Assembly: GCA_965223125.1 (NCBI GenBank)
Contig: OZ244984.1
Coordinates: 2,666,001 to 2,730,000, forward strand
DNA length: 64,000 nt
Direction: 5' to 3'
From: Pacificispira sp965223125
Lineage (GTDB): Bacteria; Pseudomonadota; Alphaproteobacteria; UBA8366; Aestuariispiraceae
The notes under the pieces are model-generated. The model worked only from the letters and a program-made list of their open reading frames with translations. It was not told where the DNA came from and made no database searches. The stretch's first letter is position 1, and the number at the start of each line of letters is the position of its first letter. This document shows, in pieces, positions 25,426-32,852 of this stretch. The position numbers and the translations under genes are program-made.

Positions 25426-25932
25426 TCAGTTTGTCCCGGTATCATCGGCTTGCTCGTTTTCGGCCGATTGGCCGCGTCGGGCTTCGGCCATCAGGATAAT
25501 CCGCTCGAACAGTTCGAAAAAATTCACCGAACTGCGCGTATAGTCGAATTCCTCGTCCGGTGCCATGACCGTCAGGTCGCCGCCCGGTACGACCCGGATG
25601 TATTTCCCACCTGCCAAACCGTCACTGATGATCGTCGCCTCGCTGTCAATCGGGATTTCGAAGCGGTTGTCGATGGTCATCTGGACAATGGCTTGATTGG
25701 TATCGGTATCCAGGCGCAGCATGCCCACGGTGCCGATGCGAATTCCCGCCATCAGAACTGGACTTCCGGGTCGTATTCCGTCCGCATCCTCATAAGTGCC
25801 GTAGAGGTTATAGCCGTCGGAATCCCGTTTGCGGGGATCGCCGCTATAGCCGACTACGAAGAACAGGGCGATGGCAAGGCAGGTGGCCGCCCCGATCACA
25901 GTCTGCTTCGTGTTGCTGGACATGCGGGCCAT
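25426..25932 (-). CDS. MlaD/MCE-domain lipid-transport protein, copy 1
   Basis: This is a 168-residue protein with one N-terminal transmembrane helix (VIGAATCLAIALFFVVGY) and an MCE domain: LYGTYEDADGIRPGSPVLMAGIRIGTV, then SEATIISDGLAGGKYIRVVPG. A charged tail ends in EQADDTGTN. AAGGA precedes the ATG. It is a tandem paralogue of the next gene, similar in motif order but differing clearly in sequence, which suggests an old duplication or a hetero-oligomer. Confidence 0.88.
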   Translation of the reverse strand: MARMSSNTKQTVIGAATCLAIALFFVVGYSGDPRKRDSDGYNLYGTYEDADGIRPGSPVLMAGIRIGTVGMLRLDTDTNQAIVQMTIDNRFEIPIDSEATIISDGLAGGKYIRVVPGGDLTVMAPDEEFDYTRSSVNFFELFERIILMAEARRGQSAENEQADDTGTN

Positions 25933-26015
25933 TTAGAATTCCTTGTCGCCGGGTTACCCGTCGGTTCTTGCCTACGGTTTTCCGCAGTCAGATTTCCGCA
26001 TCCGGGTTTGCCTGC

Positions 26016-26378
26016 TCATTCCGGCGTCCATGCCTCGTAGTCTCCGGTCGCTGCGGCCCGCTTTCCGGCTGCCAGCGTATGGCCGGGCGGACGATAGGCC
26101 AGCGCGGTTCCGGTCTGGTTGGGACGATGATCCCGTTCCCAGGCGAATTTGCGTCGGCTTTGTGGATCTGGGAAGGCATCAATCGTGTAGTGAAGCCAGG
26201 CATGCAGTTCAGGCGGAACCTGTGAGGCATCATCACGTTGATCGGCATAGATCACCCAGCGCTTCCGGCGTCGGCCCGCAGTGGTCTTGCGATCCTGATA
26301 ATAGACATTGCCAATCGCATCCTTACCGACACGCTCGCCATGGAGCCAGGTCATCACACGGGTGATCGCATTCGCCAT
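26016..26378 (-). CDS. NADH:ubiquinone oxidoreductase accessory subunit NDUFA12
   Basis: This is a 120-residue protein of the NDUFA12/17.2-kDa complex I subunit family, shared by mitochondria and alphaproteobacteria. The conserved core is GKDAIGNVYYQDR, then RRRKRWVIYADQRDDASQVPPELHAWLHY, then WERDHRPNQTGTALAYRPPG. GAGG precedes the ATG. It supports an alphaproteobacterial host and leads a minus-strand set with the two MlaD genes. Confidence 0.95.
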   Translation of the reverse strand: MANAITRVMTWLHGERVGKDAIGNVYYQDRKTTAGRRRKRWVIYADQRDDASQVPPELHAWLHYTIDAFPDPQSRRKFAWERDHRPNQTGTALAYRPPGHTLAAGKRAAATGDYEAWTPE

Positions 26379-26599
26379 AATCGGTTCAGCCTCGTTCCTG
26401 ACAATTCATCCGGGTTTCCGTCTCCCGGCACGGCGCGACTATGGCAAAGCAGGGTCGATCCGTCCAGCCTCTCGGCGCGAGTCATGGGGTGGCATTCCGC
26501 CGCTGAATGTGATTGCTGTTGGAAAATCAGGCGCGGGCGCGAGTCTCTCCAAGATCAAGATATGGTTTAAGGAAAATTTTATGCACTGCATATTGTGTC

Positions 26600-26615
26600 T
26601 GACAACAGATAGTGT
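26600..26615. promoter_or_regulatory. Predicted NrdR box, distal
   Basis: The 16-mer ending in AGATAGTGT matches 12 of 16 positions of the NrdR consensus acaCwAtATaTwGtgt as I know it. Its centre is exactly 31 bp from the centre of the second box. NrdR boxes normally come in pairs at such a three-turn spacing. A further partial match with GCATATTGTGT lies just upstream at 26583-26598. Confidence 0.55.
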
Positions 26616-26630
26616 ACTCTAACATTCACG

Positions 26631-26646
26631 TTACAATATATTGCGA
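26631..26646. promoter_or_regulatory. Predicted NrdR box, proximal
   Basis: The site contains the perfect 10-bp palindrome CAATATATTG (26634-26643), which is the core of the NrdR consensus. It lies about 100 bp upstream of the nrdJ start. With the distal box it leaves a 15-bp spacer, as is usual for NrdR pairs. Confidence 0.6.
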
Positions 26647-26744
26647 AATCTGGTTCGGGGCGCGTGGGGCCTTGCGTTCATTCTTTGGAGCGCATGGAGC
26701 GTCATTGGGTCGGATTGGCACTTTTTAAGGGGGTTCGCTGTCCA

Positions 26745-29700
26745 ATGCGTATTGAGAGACGTTTTACCATAAAAAACGAGTCGCCCTATGCGGCGATCCA
26801 GTTTCGCAAGACCACGTCCGAAATCCGCAACCCCGACGGTACGGTCGTGTTTCAATTGAAGGACATCGAAATTCCGTCGCATTTCAGCCAGGTTGCAGGC
26901 GACGTGCTGGCGCAGAAGTATTTCCGCAAGGCGGGCGTCCCGGCGATCACGAGGCCGGTCAAGGAAAAGGATGTGCCTGATTTCCTCTGGCGGCGTGTCC
27001 CTGACGAGACCGCGCTGGCCGACCTGCCGGAGGCGGAGCGCAGTGGCAGTGAAATGAAGGCAACGCAGGTTTTCGACCGGTTGGCCGGAACCTGGGCCTA
27101 TTGGGGCTGGAAGGGCGGCTATTTCGATGGCGTAGAGGATGCGCGGACCTATTTCGATGAGATGCGCTATATGCTGGCACGGCAGATGGCGGCACCGAAC
27201 AGCCCGCAATGGTTCAATACTGGCCTGCATTGGGCCTATGGCATCGATGGGCCGAGCCAGGGCCATCATTATGTCGATTACAAGACCGGGAAGCTGACCC
27301 GCTCCAAGACAGCCTATGAGCACCCGCAGCCCCATGCCTGTTTCATTCAGTCGGTCGAGGATGATCTGGTGAATGACAACGGTATCATGGATCTCTGGGT
27401 GCGCGAGGCGCGGTTGTTCAAATATGGCAGCGGCACCGGCACGAATTTTTCCCGCCTGCGGGGCGAGACGGAGCCGCTGTCGGGCGGCGGCAAGTCGTCA
27501 GGTCTGATGAGCTTCCTGAAGATCGGCGACAAGGCTGCGGGGGCGATCAAGTCCGGCGGCACGACGCGACGCGCGGCTAAGATGGTCGTGGTCGATATCG
27601 ACCACCCGGATGTCGAACAGTTCATCGACTGGAAGGTGATTGAGGAGCAAAAGGTTGCCGCTCTCGTCACCGGCTCCAAGCTGCATGCGAAACATCTCAA
27701 TGCGATCATGGCGGCGTGTCACGAGGGACGCCTCGATGATGGCGCGGCGCTGACCGACGAGGCCCGGTTTGATCCGAAATGCAATAAAGCGTTGAAGGCG
27801 GAAATTCGTGCAGCCCGTCGCGTGATGATCCCGGAAAACTATGTCCAGAGGGTTATCCAGTTTGCGCGTCAGGGCTATACCGCGATTGAATTCCCGACCT
27901 ATGATACGGACTGGGATTCCGACGCCTACAACACCGTTTCCGGTCAGAATGCGAATAATACGGTGCGGGTGACCGACGATTTCCTGCGGGCGGTCGATGC
28001 CGATGACGACTGGAACCTGATCAACCGCACGAATGGCAAGGTCAACAAGACCGTCAAGGCTGCGGACCTGTGGGAAAAGGTCGGTCATGCGGCCTGGGCC
28101 AGTGCCGATCCCGGCATTCAGTTCGATACCACGATCAACGATTGGCACACCTGTCCGAATTCGGGCCGGATCAATGCGTCGAATCCATGTTCGGAGTATA
28201 TGTTCCTGGACGATACCGCCTGCAATCTGGCCTCCTTCAATCTGATGCAGTTCCGCAATGCTGATCGGTCCTTCGACATAGAAGGGTTCAGCCATGGCGT
28301 GCGGCTGTGGACGCTGACGCTGGAAATATCCGTGCTGATGGCGCAGTTCCCGTCAGTGGCGATTGCCGAACGGTCCTATCGCTATCGCACCCTGGGTCTG
28401 GGCTATGCCAATATTGGCGGATTGCTGATGTCCTGCGGCCTGTCCTACGATTCAGAGGAAGGCCGCGCGCTCTGCGGGGCGATCACAGCATTGATGACCG
28501 GAGTGTCCTACGAAACATCGGCCGAGATGGCATCGGAACTGGGCGCCTTTCCGGGGTATGGAGAGAATCGCGAGGACATGCTGCGCGTGATGCGCAATCA
28601 CCGAATGGCAGCGCATGGCTGGGCTGACGGATATGTCGGGCTTTCGGTGCTGCCGGTGCCGCTGGACGTGCCGAATGTCCCCGATGCCCGCATTGCCAAG
28701 GCGGCGGCGGCGTCCTGGGATCGTGCGGTGAAGGCAGGCGAGGCACACGGCTATCGCAACGCCCAGGCTACGGTGATCGCACCGACCGGCACGATTGGTC
28801 TGGTGATGGATTGTGACACAACCGGGATCGAGCCGGATTTCGCCCTGGTGAAGTTCAAGAAGCTCGCCGGGGGCGGGTACTTCAAGATCATCAACCGCAC
28901 CGTGCCGGAAGCGCTCAAGGTGCTGGGCTATACCGACCAGCAGATCGGCGAGATGGAGCGTTACGCCGTCGGCCATGGCAGTCTTGTGAATGCTCCGGGT
29001 GTCAATCACCGCACATTGCGGGAGAAGGGCTTCGGACCGGAAGAACTGGCAAAGCTGGAATCGACGCTGGCCAATGCGTTCGACATCAAATTCGCGTTCA
29101 ACAAATGGGCGCTCGGCGAATCCTTCTGCACCGATATCCTGGGTCTCAGCGCCACGCAGCTCGACTCCATGTCTTTCGACCTGCTGGCTGCCATCGGGTT
29201 CAGCAAGGCGGATATCGATGCGGCGAATATCTATTGCTGCGGGGCGATGACGCTGGAAGGCGCGCCATATCTGAAAGACGAGCATCTGTCCGTCTTCGAT
29301 TGCGCCAATCCCTGCGGCAAGACCGGCAAGCGCTATCTGTCGACAGACAGCCACATCCGCATGATGGCCGCGGCCCAGCCCTTCATCAGCGGGGCTATCT
29401 CGAAGACCATCAATATGCCAAATACGGCGACGGTGGAGGATTGCAAGGCCGCCTATCGGTTGAGCTGGACCCTGGGGATCAAGGCGAATGCGCTGTATCG
29501 CGACGGCTCCAAGCTTTCGCAGCCGCTGGCTTCCTCGCTGCTGGATGAAGACGATGACCTGCGGGATGATCTGGCCGATGCCAGCCCGGCAGAGGCGATC
29601 CCGCTGGTCGCGGAACGCATCGTCGAGCGGATCATCGAGAAGCGGGTCGAGCGCAAGCGTCTGCCGCATCGCCGCAAGGGCTATACCCAGAAGGCAATCG

Positions 29701-30419
29701 TCGGGGGCCACAAGGTTTATCTGCGGACCGGCGAATACGAGGATGGGTCGCTGGGTGAATTGTTCATCGATATGCACAAGGAAGGTGCCGCCTTCCGCTC
29801 GCTGATGAACAATTTCGCCATCGCGGTTTCCATCGGCCTGCAATATGGCGTGCCGCTGGAAGAATATGTCGAGGCCTATACCTTCACCCGCTTCGAACCG
29901 TCGGGCATGGTCGAGGGGAACGAGGCGATCAAGATGGCGACCTCCATCCTCGACTACCTGTTCCGGGAAGTGGCGATCAGCTATCTGGGTCGCGACGATC
30001 TTGCCCATGTGCAGCCCGAAGACATGCTGCCCGACACGACCGGCGGCGGCGAGAATCAGGGCAGCCTTCCGGAAAGCCATGCTCAGGCGATAGAGGCGAT
30101 CAACCGGATCACCAGCCGGGGCTTCGTTCGGAAATCAGATCTGACCGCCTATACCAGCGTCGTGGCTCAACTCGGCAATGGAAGTGGTGAGTATCGCGAG
30201 AGCGGTTTTCAAGTAGTCGAGACCGGGGCGGTGATGACAGCCGTCAAGGTCGATGCAACGGTGCGCAGCAAGGTGGATGGTCGCCTCGACCAGATCCGCG
30301 AAGCGCGCGCCAAAGGGTATGAGGGCGATCCCTGCGGTGATTGCGGGAACATGACCCTCGTGCGGAACGGCACCTGCATGAAATGCGTCACCTGTGGCGC
30401 TACCAGCGGGTGTTCGTAA
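26745..30419 (+). CDS. nrdJ: Adenosylcobalamin-dependent (class II) ribonucleotide reductase
   Basis: This 1224-residue enzyme reduces ribonucleotides to deoxyribonucleotides using B12, without oxygen dependence. The ATG at 26745 begins MRIERRFTIKNESPY, and an earlier in-frame codon at 26664 is unlikely. It shows YGSGTGTNFSRLRGETEPLSGGGKSSG, the active-site region NPCSEYMFLDDTACNLAS (near 479-496) and ATVIAPTGTIGLVMDCDTTGIEPDF (near 674). The C-terminal redox/zinc cluster is CGDCGNM then CMKCVTCGATSGC. Length and C-terminal extension fit the large proteobacterial NrdJ. NrdR-like boxes upstream predict repression by dATP-bound NrdR. Confidence 0.97.
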   Translation: MRIERRFTIKNESPYAAIQFRKTTSEIRNPDGTVVFQLKDIEIPSHFSQVAGDVLAQKYFRKAGVPAITRPVKEKDVPDFLWRRVPDETALADLPEAERSGSEMKATQVFDRLAGTWAYWGWKGGYFDGVEDARTYFDEMRYMLARQMAAPNSPQWFNTGLHWAYGIDGPSQGHHYVDYKTGKLTRSKTAYEHPQPHACFIQSVEDDLVNDNGIMDLWVREARLFKYGSGTGTNFSRLRGETEPLSGGGKSSGLMSFLKIGDKAAGAIKSGGTTRRAAKMVVVDIDHPDVEQFIDWKVIEEQKVAALVTGSKLHAKHLNAIMAACHEGRLDDGAALTDEARFDPKCNKALKAEIRAARRVMIPENYVQRVIQFARQGYTAIEFPTYDTDWDSDAYNTVSGQNANNTVRVTDDFLRAVDADDDWNLINRTNGKVNKTVKAADLWEKVGHAAWASADPGIQFDTTINDWHTCPNSGRINASNPCSEYMFLDDTACNLASFNLMQFRNADRSFDIEGFSHGVRLWTLTLEISVLMAQFPSVAIAERSYRYRTLGLGYANIGGLLMSCGLSYDSEEGRALCGAITALMTGVSYETSAEMASELGAFPGYGENREDMLRVMRNHRMAAHGWADGYVGLSVLPVPLDVPNVPDARIAKAAAASWDRAVKAGEAHGYRNAQATVIAPTGTIGLVMDCDTTGIEPDFALVKFKKLAGGGYFKIINRTVPEALKVLGYTDQQIGEMERYAVGHGSLVNAPGVNHRTLREKGFGPEELAKLESTLANAFDIKFAFNKWALGESFCTDILGLSATQLDSMSFDLLAAIGFSKADIDAANIYCCGAMTLEGAPYLKDEHLSVFDCANPCGKTGKRYLSTDSHIRMMAAAQPFISGAISKTINMPNTATVEDCKAAYRLSWTLGIKANALYRDGSKLSQPLASSLLDEDDDLRDDLADASPAEAIPLVAERIVERIIEKRVERKRLPHRRKGYTQKAIVGGHKVYLRTGEYEDGSLGELFIDMHKEGAAFRSLMNNFAIAVSIGLQYGVPLEEYVEAYTFTRFEPSGMVEGNEAIKMATSILDYLFREVAISYLGRDDLAHVQPEDMLPDTTGGGENQGSLPESHAQAIEAINRITSRGFVRKSDLTAYTSVVAQLGNGSGEYRESGFQVVETGAVMTAVKVDATVRSKVDGRLDQIREARAKGYEGDPCGDCGNMTLVRNGTCMKCVTCGATSGCS

Positions 30420-30496
30420 GGGTCCGGCCCTGACCCTGTTCGTCGGACCCTATGGCGTGGATACCCTTATCCGCGCCACGGTGCTCCCTGTGAACC

Positions 30497-30527
30497 TGCC
30501 CCCGGCATGACTGTCGGGGGCATTTTT
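30497..30527 (+). terminator. Intrinsic terminator after nrdJ
   Basis: TGCCCCCG (30497-30504) pairs with CGGGGGCA (30515-30522) around a 10-nt loop and is followed by TTTTT. It lies 78 bp after the nrdJ stop and only 15 bp before the next start codon, so it also separates, or attenuates into, the HAD gene. Confidence 0.85.
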
Positions 30528-30541
30528 CCTGGAGATTTGCC

Positions 30542-31147
30542 ATGACAATTGATGCCTTCCTGTTCGATATCGGCAATGTGCTGATCGACTGGAATCCTGA
30601 TCACCTGCTTGCCAAACTGCTGCCCGATGGGGCGGCGGTTCAGGCATTCCGGCAGGAGGCGGTGACGCAGGCCCGTATCCTCGAAATGGACAAGGGGCAG
30701 GACTGGTCTGCACAACTGGATGAAATTGCTGCTGCGGTACCGCACCATCTGGAGACCGCGCGGGCTTATCGCGCTCGCTGGGTCGAGACGGTGTCCGGCT
30801 CGATCCAGGATGTGGTAGACCTGATGGCCCGCCTGAAGGGGCAGGGGTATCCGATCTATGCATTGTCGAATTACGGCGTTGAGAATTTCAAGGCGACGCT
30901 AGCCGTCTATCCTTTCCTGGATACGTTCGATGGTCGGATCGTGTCCGGTTATGAAGGTCTGATAAAGCCGGACCCGGCGATATTCGAGCTTGCGATCCGG
31001 CGGTTCGCTCTCGATCCGACCCGCACCCTGTTCATCGACGACCGTCCGGAGAATACCGAGGCCGCCGCCGCATGCGGATTTCAGGTGCATACCTTTACGA
31101 CACCGGCTCGGTTGATTGAGGTGTTGAAGCAAGATCGGATAGGTTAA
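30542..31147 (+). CDS. HAD-superfamily hydrolase, haloacid dehalogenase-like (subfamily IA)
   Basis: This is a 201-residue phosphatase-like protein. Motif I is FLFDIGNVLIDWNPD, in which the first Asp is the nucleophile and the usual second Asp is Asn (DxxN). Motif II is YALSNYGVENF and motif III is IKPDPAIFELAIRRFALDPTRTLFIDDRPENTEAAAACG. The DIGNV form is typical of the YihX/GPH-like group that includes glucose-1-phosphate phosphatase. GGAG precedes the ATG just after the nrdJ terminator. It overlaps the opposing GDT1 gene by 4 bp. Confidence 0.88.
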   Translation: MTIDAFLFDIGNVLIDWNPDHLLAKLLPDGAAVQAFRQEAVTQARILEMDKGQDWSAQLDEIAAAVPHHLETARAYRARWVETVSGSIQDVVDLMARLKGQGYPIYALSNYGVENFKATLAVYPFLDTFDGRIVSGYEGLIKPDPAIFELAIRRFALDPTRTLFIDDRPENTEAAAACGFQVHTFTTPARLIEVLKQDRIG

Positions 31148-31422
31148 ACCCCTCGCACATGTTCCGAGATCGTCCAGGCTCCCATCAGGACGAAGCCGAT
31201 TCCGGCGATCAGTTTCAGTGGCACCATGGTCAGGAACCGTTCGGCAACAGTGCCGAGGAAGACGGCGAGGGCGGTTGAGACAACCAGGGCCGTCGCTGCC
31301 GCGAGGAAGATCATGAAGGGGGAATGGGCTTTATCAGAGGCGAAGAGGACGGTTGCCAACTGGGTCTTGTCGCCCAGTTCGGCCAGAAAGACGGTGACGA
31401 AAACGCCGATGAGATAGGACAT
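31144..31422 (-). CDS. Half-length TMEM165/GDT1 (UPF0016) cation transporter
   Basis: This is a 92-residue membrane protein with three hydrophobic helices and one copy of the family motif ELGDKTQLATV near residues 15-25. Full-length members have about 190 residues and two such motifs and export Mn2+ (or Ca2+). This gene codes for only one half, so the working unit is probably a dimer. There is no sign of a frameshift, because the gene ends cleanly at the convergent HAD gene. A yybP-ykoY riboswitch immediately upstream predicts Mn2+-induced expression and supports a role in Mn2+ efflux. Confidence 0.9.
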   Translation of the reverse strand: MSYLIGVFVTVFLAELGDKTQLATVLFASDKAHSPFMIFLAAATALVVSTALAVFLGTVAERFLTMVPLKLIAGIGFVLMGAWTISEHVRGV

Positions 31423-31442
31423 GAAATGCGGCTCCGTATGAC

Positions 31443-31483
31443 GGGACCGGCAGACAGCTATGACGAACCGATCAGCCGGTCCC
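31443..31483 (-). promoter_or_regulatory. Hairpin in the leader of the GDT1 gene, likely expression platform
   Basis: GGGACCGGC and GCCGGTCCC form a perfect 9-bp stem between the riboswitch aptamer and the GDT1 start codon. No T tract follows, so it is more likely part of a translational switch than a terminator. It ends about 20 bp before the ATG, close to the probable ribosome-binding site CGGAG. Confidence 0.5.
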
Positions 31484-31500
31484 CCAACCTGATCAGCACG

Positions 31501-31618
31501 CCATAGGTCTCACCAAACCGGAACCGGTCGCCCGCACCATGGCCGGGTCGGTACTCCTACCAGGCCAAGTCTGTTGATGCGGGCCTCTCTGAAGTTGAGA
31601 GAGGCTACTCCCCTACGG
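31501..31618 (-). promoter_or_regulatory. yybP-ykoY (manganese) riboswitch aptamer
   Basis: On the minus strand the RNA has the hallmarks of this class. GTAGGGGAGTAGCC is at the 5' end, followed by a stem-loop (CCTCTC with GAGAGG). GCATCAACAGACTTGG resembles the conserved second Mn-binding strand, and GAGACCTATGG is at the 3' end. P1 is formed by CCGTAGG (31612-31618) and CCTATGG (31501-31507) with one G-U pair. The class binds Mn2+ and turns on Mn exporters. The downstream gene is a GDT1-type transporter, which agrees. Confidence 0.9.
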
Positions 31619-31654
31619 TATTGGGGGAGGATGTAGCCGGACCGATATGCCGGG

Positions 31655-32008
31655 TCAAGCCTGAGCGATGCGCAGGCGTCGCCGACGGGATGCCCCCAAC
31701 CTTTCGGCAGGGTAACACGCGATCTCCCGCAGCAGCGCGGTCAGGCGCCCGGTCTCCCCGGATTGCGGGTCCGCCTCCGCAAAGGGGGGCAGCGTGCCCA
31801 GCATGGCTGCGGCCCGCGCCGGGTCAATTTCCTGCGGAAGTGCGATCAGCCAGGACAGGACTGCATTTTCCGCCGCCCCGCGTGGCAGGGGATGGGGGGA
31901 CTGGAACAATCCGCGCAGGCAGGCCTGGGGGTCCATTCGGGCGATCCGGGACGCATCCGAATCGGTATTGGGGAAAGTACTGGCACTTGGATACGACAAG
32001 CCACTCAT
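31655..32008 (-). CDS. Unknown protein controlled by a cobalamin riboswitch
   Basis: This is a 117-residue protein from the ATG at 32008, which has GGAGG five bases upstream. An in-frame ATG at 32044 lacks such a site. It is soluble and helix-prone, with no signal peptide or membrane segment. The middle reads AAENAVLSWLIALPQEIDPARAAAML, and a very basic tail ASRRRRLRIAQA ends the chain. It has two cysteines and no obvious metal or cofactor motif. I do not recognise the family. Expression is expected to fall when adenosylcobalamin is abundant, because a full cobalamin riboswitch lies directly upstream. Confidence 0.65.
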   Translation of the reverse strand: MSGLSYPSASTFPNTDSDASRIARMDPQACLRGLFQSPHPLPRGAAENAVLSWLIALPQEIDPARAAAMLGTLPPFAEADPQSGETGRLTALLREIACYPAERLGASRRRRLRIAQA

Positions 32009-32059
32009 CAAAACCTCCATCCGGGGCACCCCGCCCGGTCTCATGGGTTACAACAAGGC

Positions 32060-32262
32060 GAGCGGCAGGTCTCCTGGCTCACGGGTCAGTGCCGATCCGT
32101 CCTGCCTTCCCGGTGGAGGTTCCACCAGTGGCGTGGGTCGGGCGGTCGGCTCTCCGCTTACAGTTGCGGGGGCAGCTTCGGCATTGTCGGACCCATTCCG
32201 GTTTCTTGGAATGGGACAGGCGCACCGAATTCCCTTTTGATCCCCCCGAGGGGGAACCGCTC
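32060..32262 (-). promoter_or_regulatory. Cobalamin (adenosylcobalamin) riboswitch
   Basis: Read on the minus strand, all conserved blocks occur in order. AAAAGGGAATTCGGTG comes first, then GAAGCTGCCCCCGCAACTG and TAAGCGG, then GCCACTGG, and finally the B12 box AGCCAGGAGACCTGCC (32064-32079). P1 closes as GAGCGG (32257-32262) with CCGCTC (32060-32065). The total is about 200 nt, the usual size. It ends about 50 nt before the start of the 117-residue unknown gene. This is a firm identification. Confidence 0.95.
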
Positions 32263-32408
32263 AATATCTGCCGAGCTTACCTGATTTGGCGTGCTTCGCT
32301 AGAACAAAAGCGACGGGGTATCATTGTCTTCCCGTCACTTGACCGCGAAGCGATTGCGCGTTCAAATCAACCGGGGGCGGATCAGATCGTAAAAAGGGGG
32401 ATTGGTGT

Positions 32409-32834
32409 ATGCTGGAAGGGCTTCGGCATGCCTTTGAGGAACGCGCGGAGCGGCGGCGCAACCGCCCCTTCATGGAAGCCTGCATGGCTGCCTGCGCCCT
32501 GGTTGCGATTGCGGATGGCGAGGTGTCGCTGTCGGAACGCGGGCGGATTGACCAGATACTGGAATCCATAGACCGGCTGAAATTCTTCGATGTGCATGAG
32601 GCTGTCGATCTGTTTAATGGACATGTCGAGGCTATTCGCGAGAATGAGGTTCAGGGCCGTGTTGATGCCCTGGCTCTGGTGCGGGAAATGCGGCAGGATG
32701 CGGGGGATGCGGTGCTGCTGGTCAAGGTCGCTCTGGCGGTTGGGCGCGTCGATGGCGTCCTTCTAACCAGTGAACGGGCGCAATGTCTGGCGATCTGTCG
32801 TGAATTGGGACTGGATCTGCGCGATTTTGAATAA
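32409..32834 (+). CDS. TerB-like tellurite-resistance-family protein
   Basis: This is a 141-residue all-helical cytoplasmic protein of the TerB fold. The first repeat is ACMAACALVAIADGEVSLSERGRIDQILE, with the acidic DGE metal-type site, and the second is LLVKVALAVGRVDGVLLTSERAQCLAICRELGL. Such stand-alone TerB domains are found in stress and surveillance modules, but the role of single copies is not known. It stands alone and diverges from the cobalamin-riboswitch transcript. Confidence 0.85.
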   Translation: MLEGLRHAFEERAERRRNRPFMEACMAACALVAIADGEVSLSERGRIDQILESIDRLKFFDVHEAVDLFNGHVEAIRENEVQGRVDALALVREMRQDAGDAVLLVKVALAVGRVDGVLLTSERAQCLAICRELGLDLRDFE

Positions 32835-32852
32835 CCGTGTCCGGACGTGGTG

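Larger units (their letters stand above)
26379..26744. promoter_or_regulatory. Divergent promoter region between NDUFA12 and nrdJ
   Basis: The 366-bp gap is ordinary in composition at first and becomes AT-rich from about 26560 to 26650. That part contains the NrdR-box-like repeats listed separately, presumably overlapping the nrdJ promoter. AAGGGGG at 26727-26733 is the probable nrdJ ribosome-binding site. No further gene is convincing here. Confidence 0.6.

Noticed and set aside
28452..30080. A 542-residue antisense frame within nrdJ
   Set aside because: Mirror frame of a strongly conserved gene; no ribosome-binding site and no recognisable protein features.
31443..31483. Hairpin in the GDT1 leader as an intrinsic terminator
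   Set aside because: No T tract follows the stem on the minus strand, so it is listed as a likely expression platform instead.
31621..32571. A 316-residue plus-strand frame across the cobalamin riboswitch and the unknown gene
   Set aside because: It runs antisense through a structured RNA and part of terB, is very rich in Pro, Arg and Gly, and lacks a start signal.
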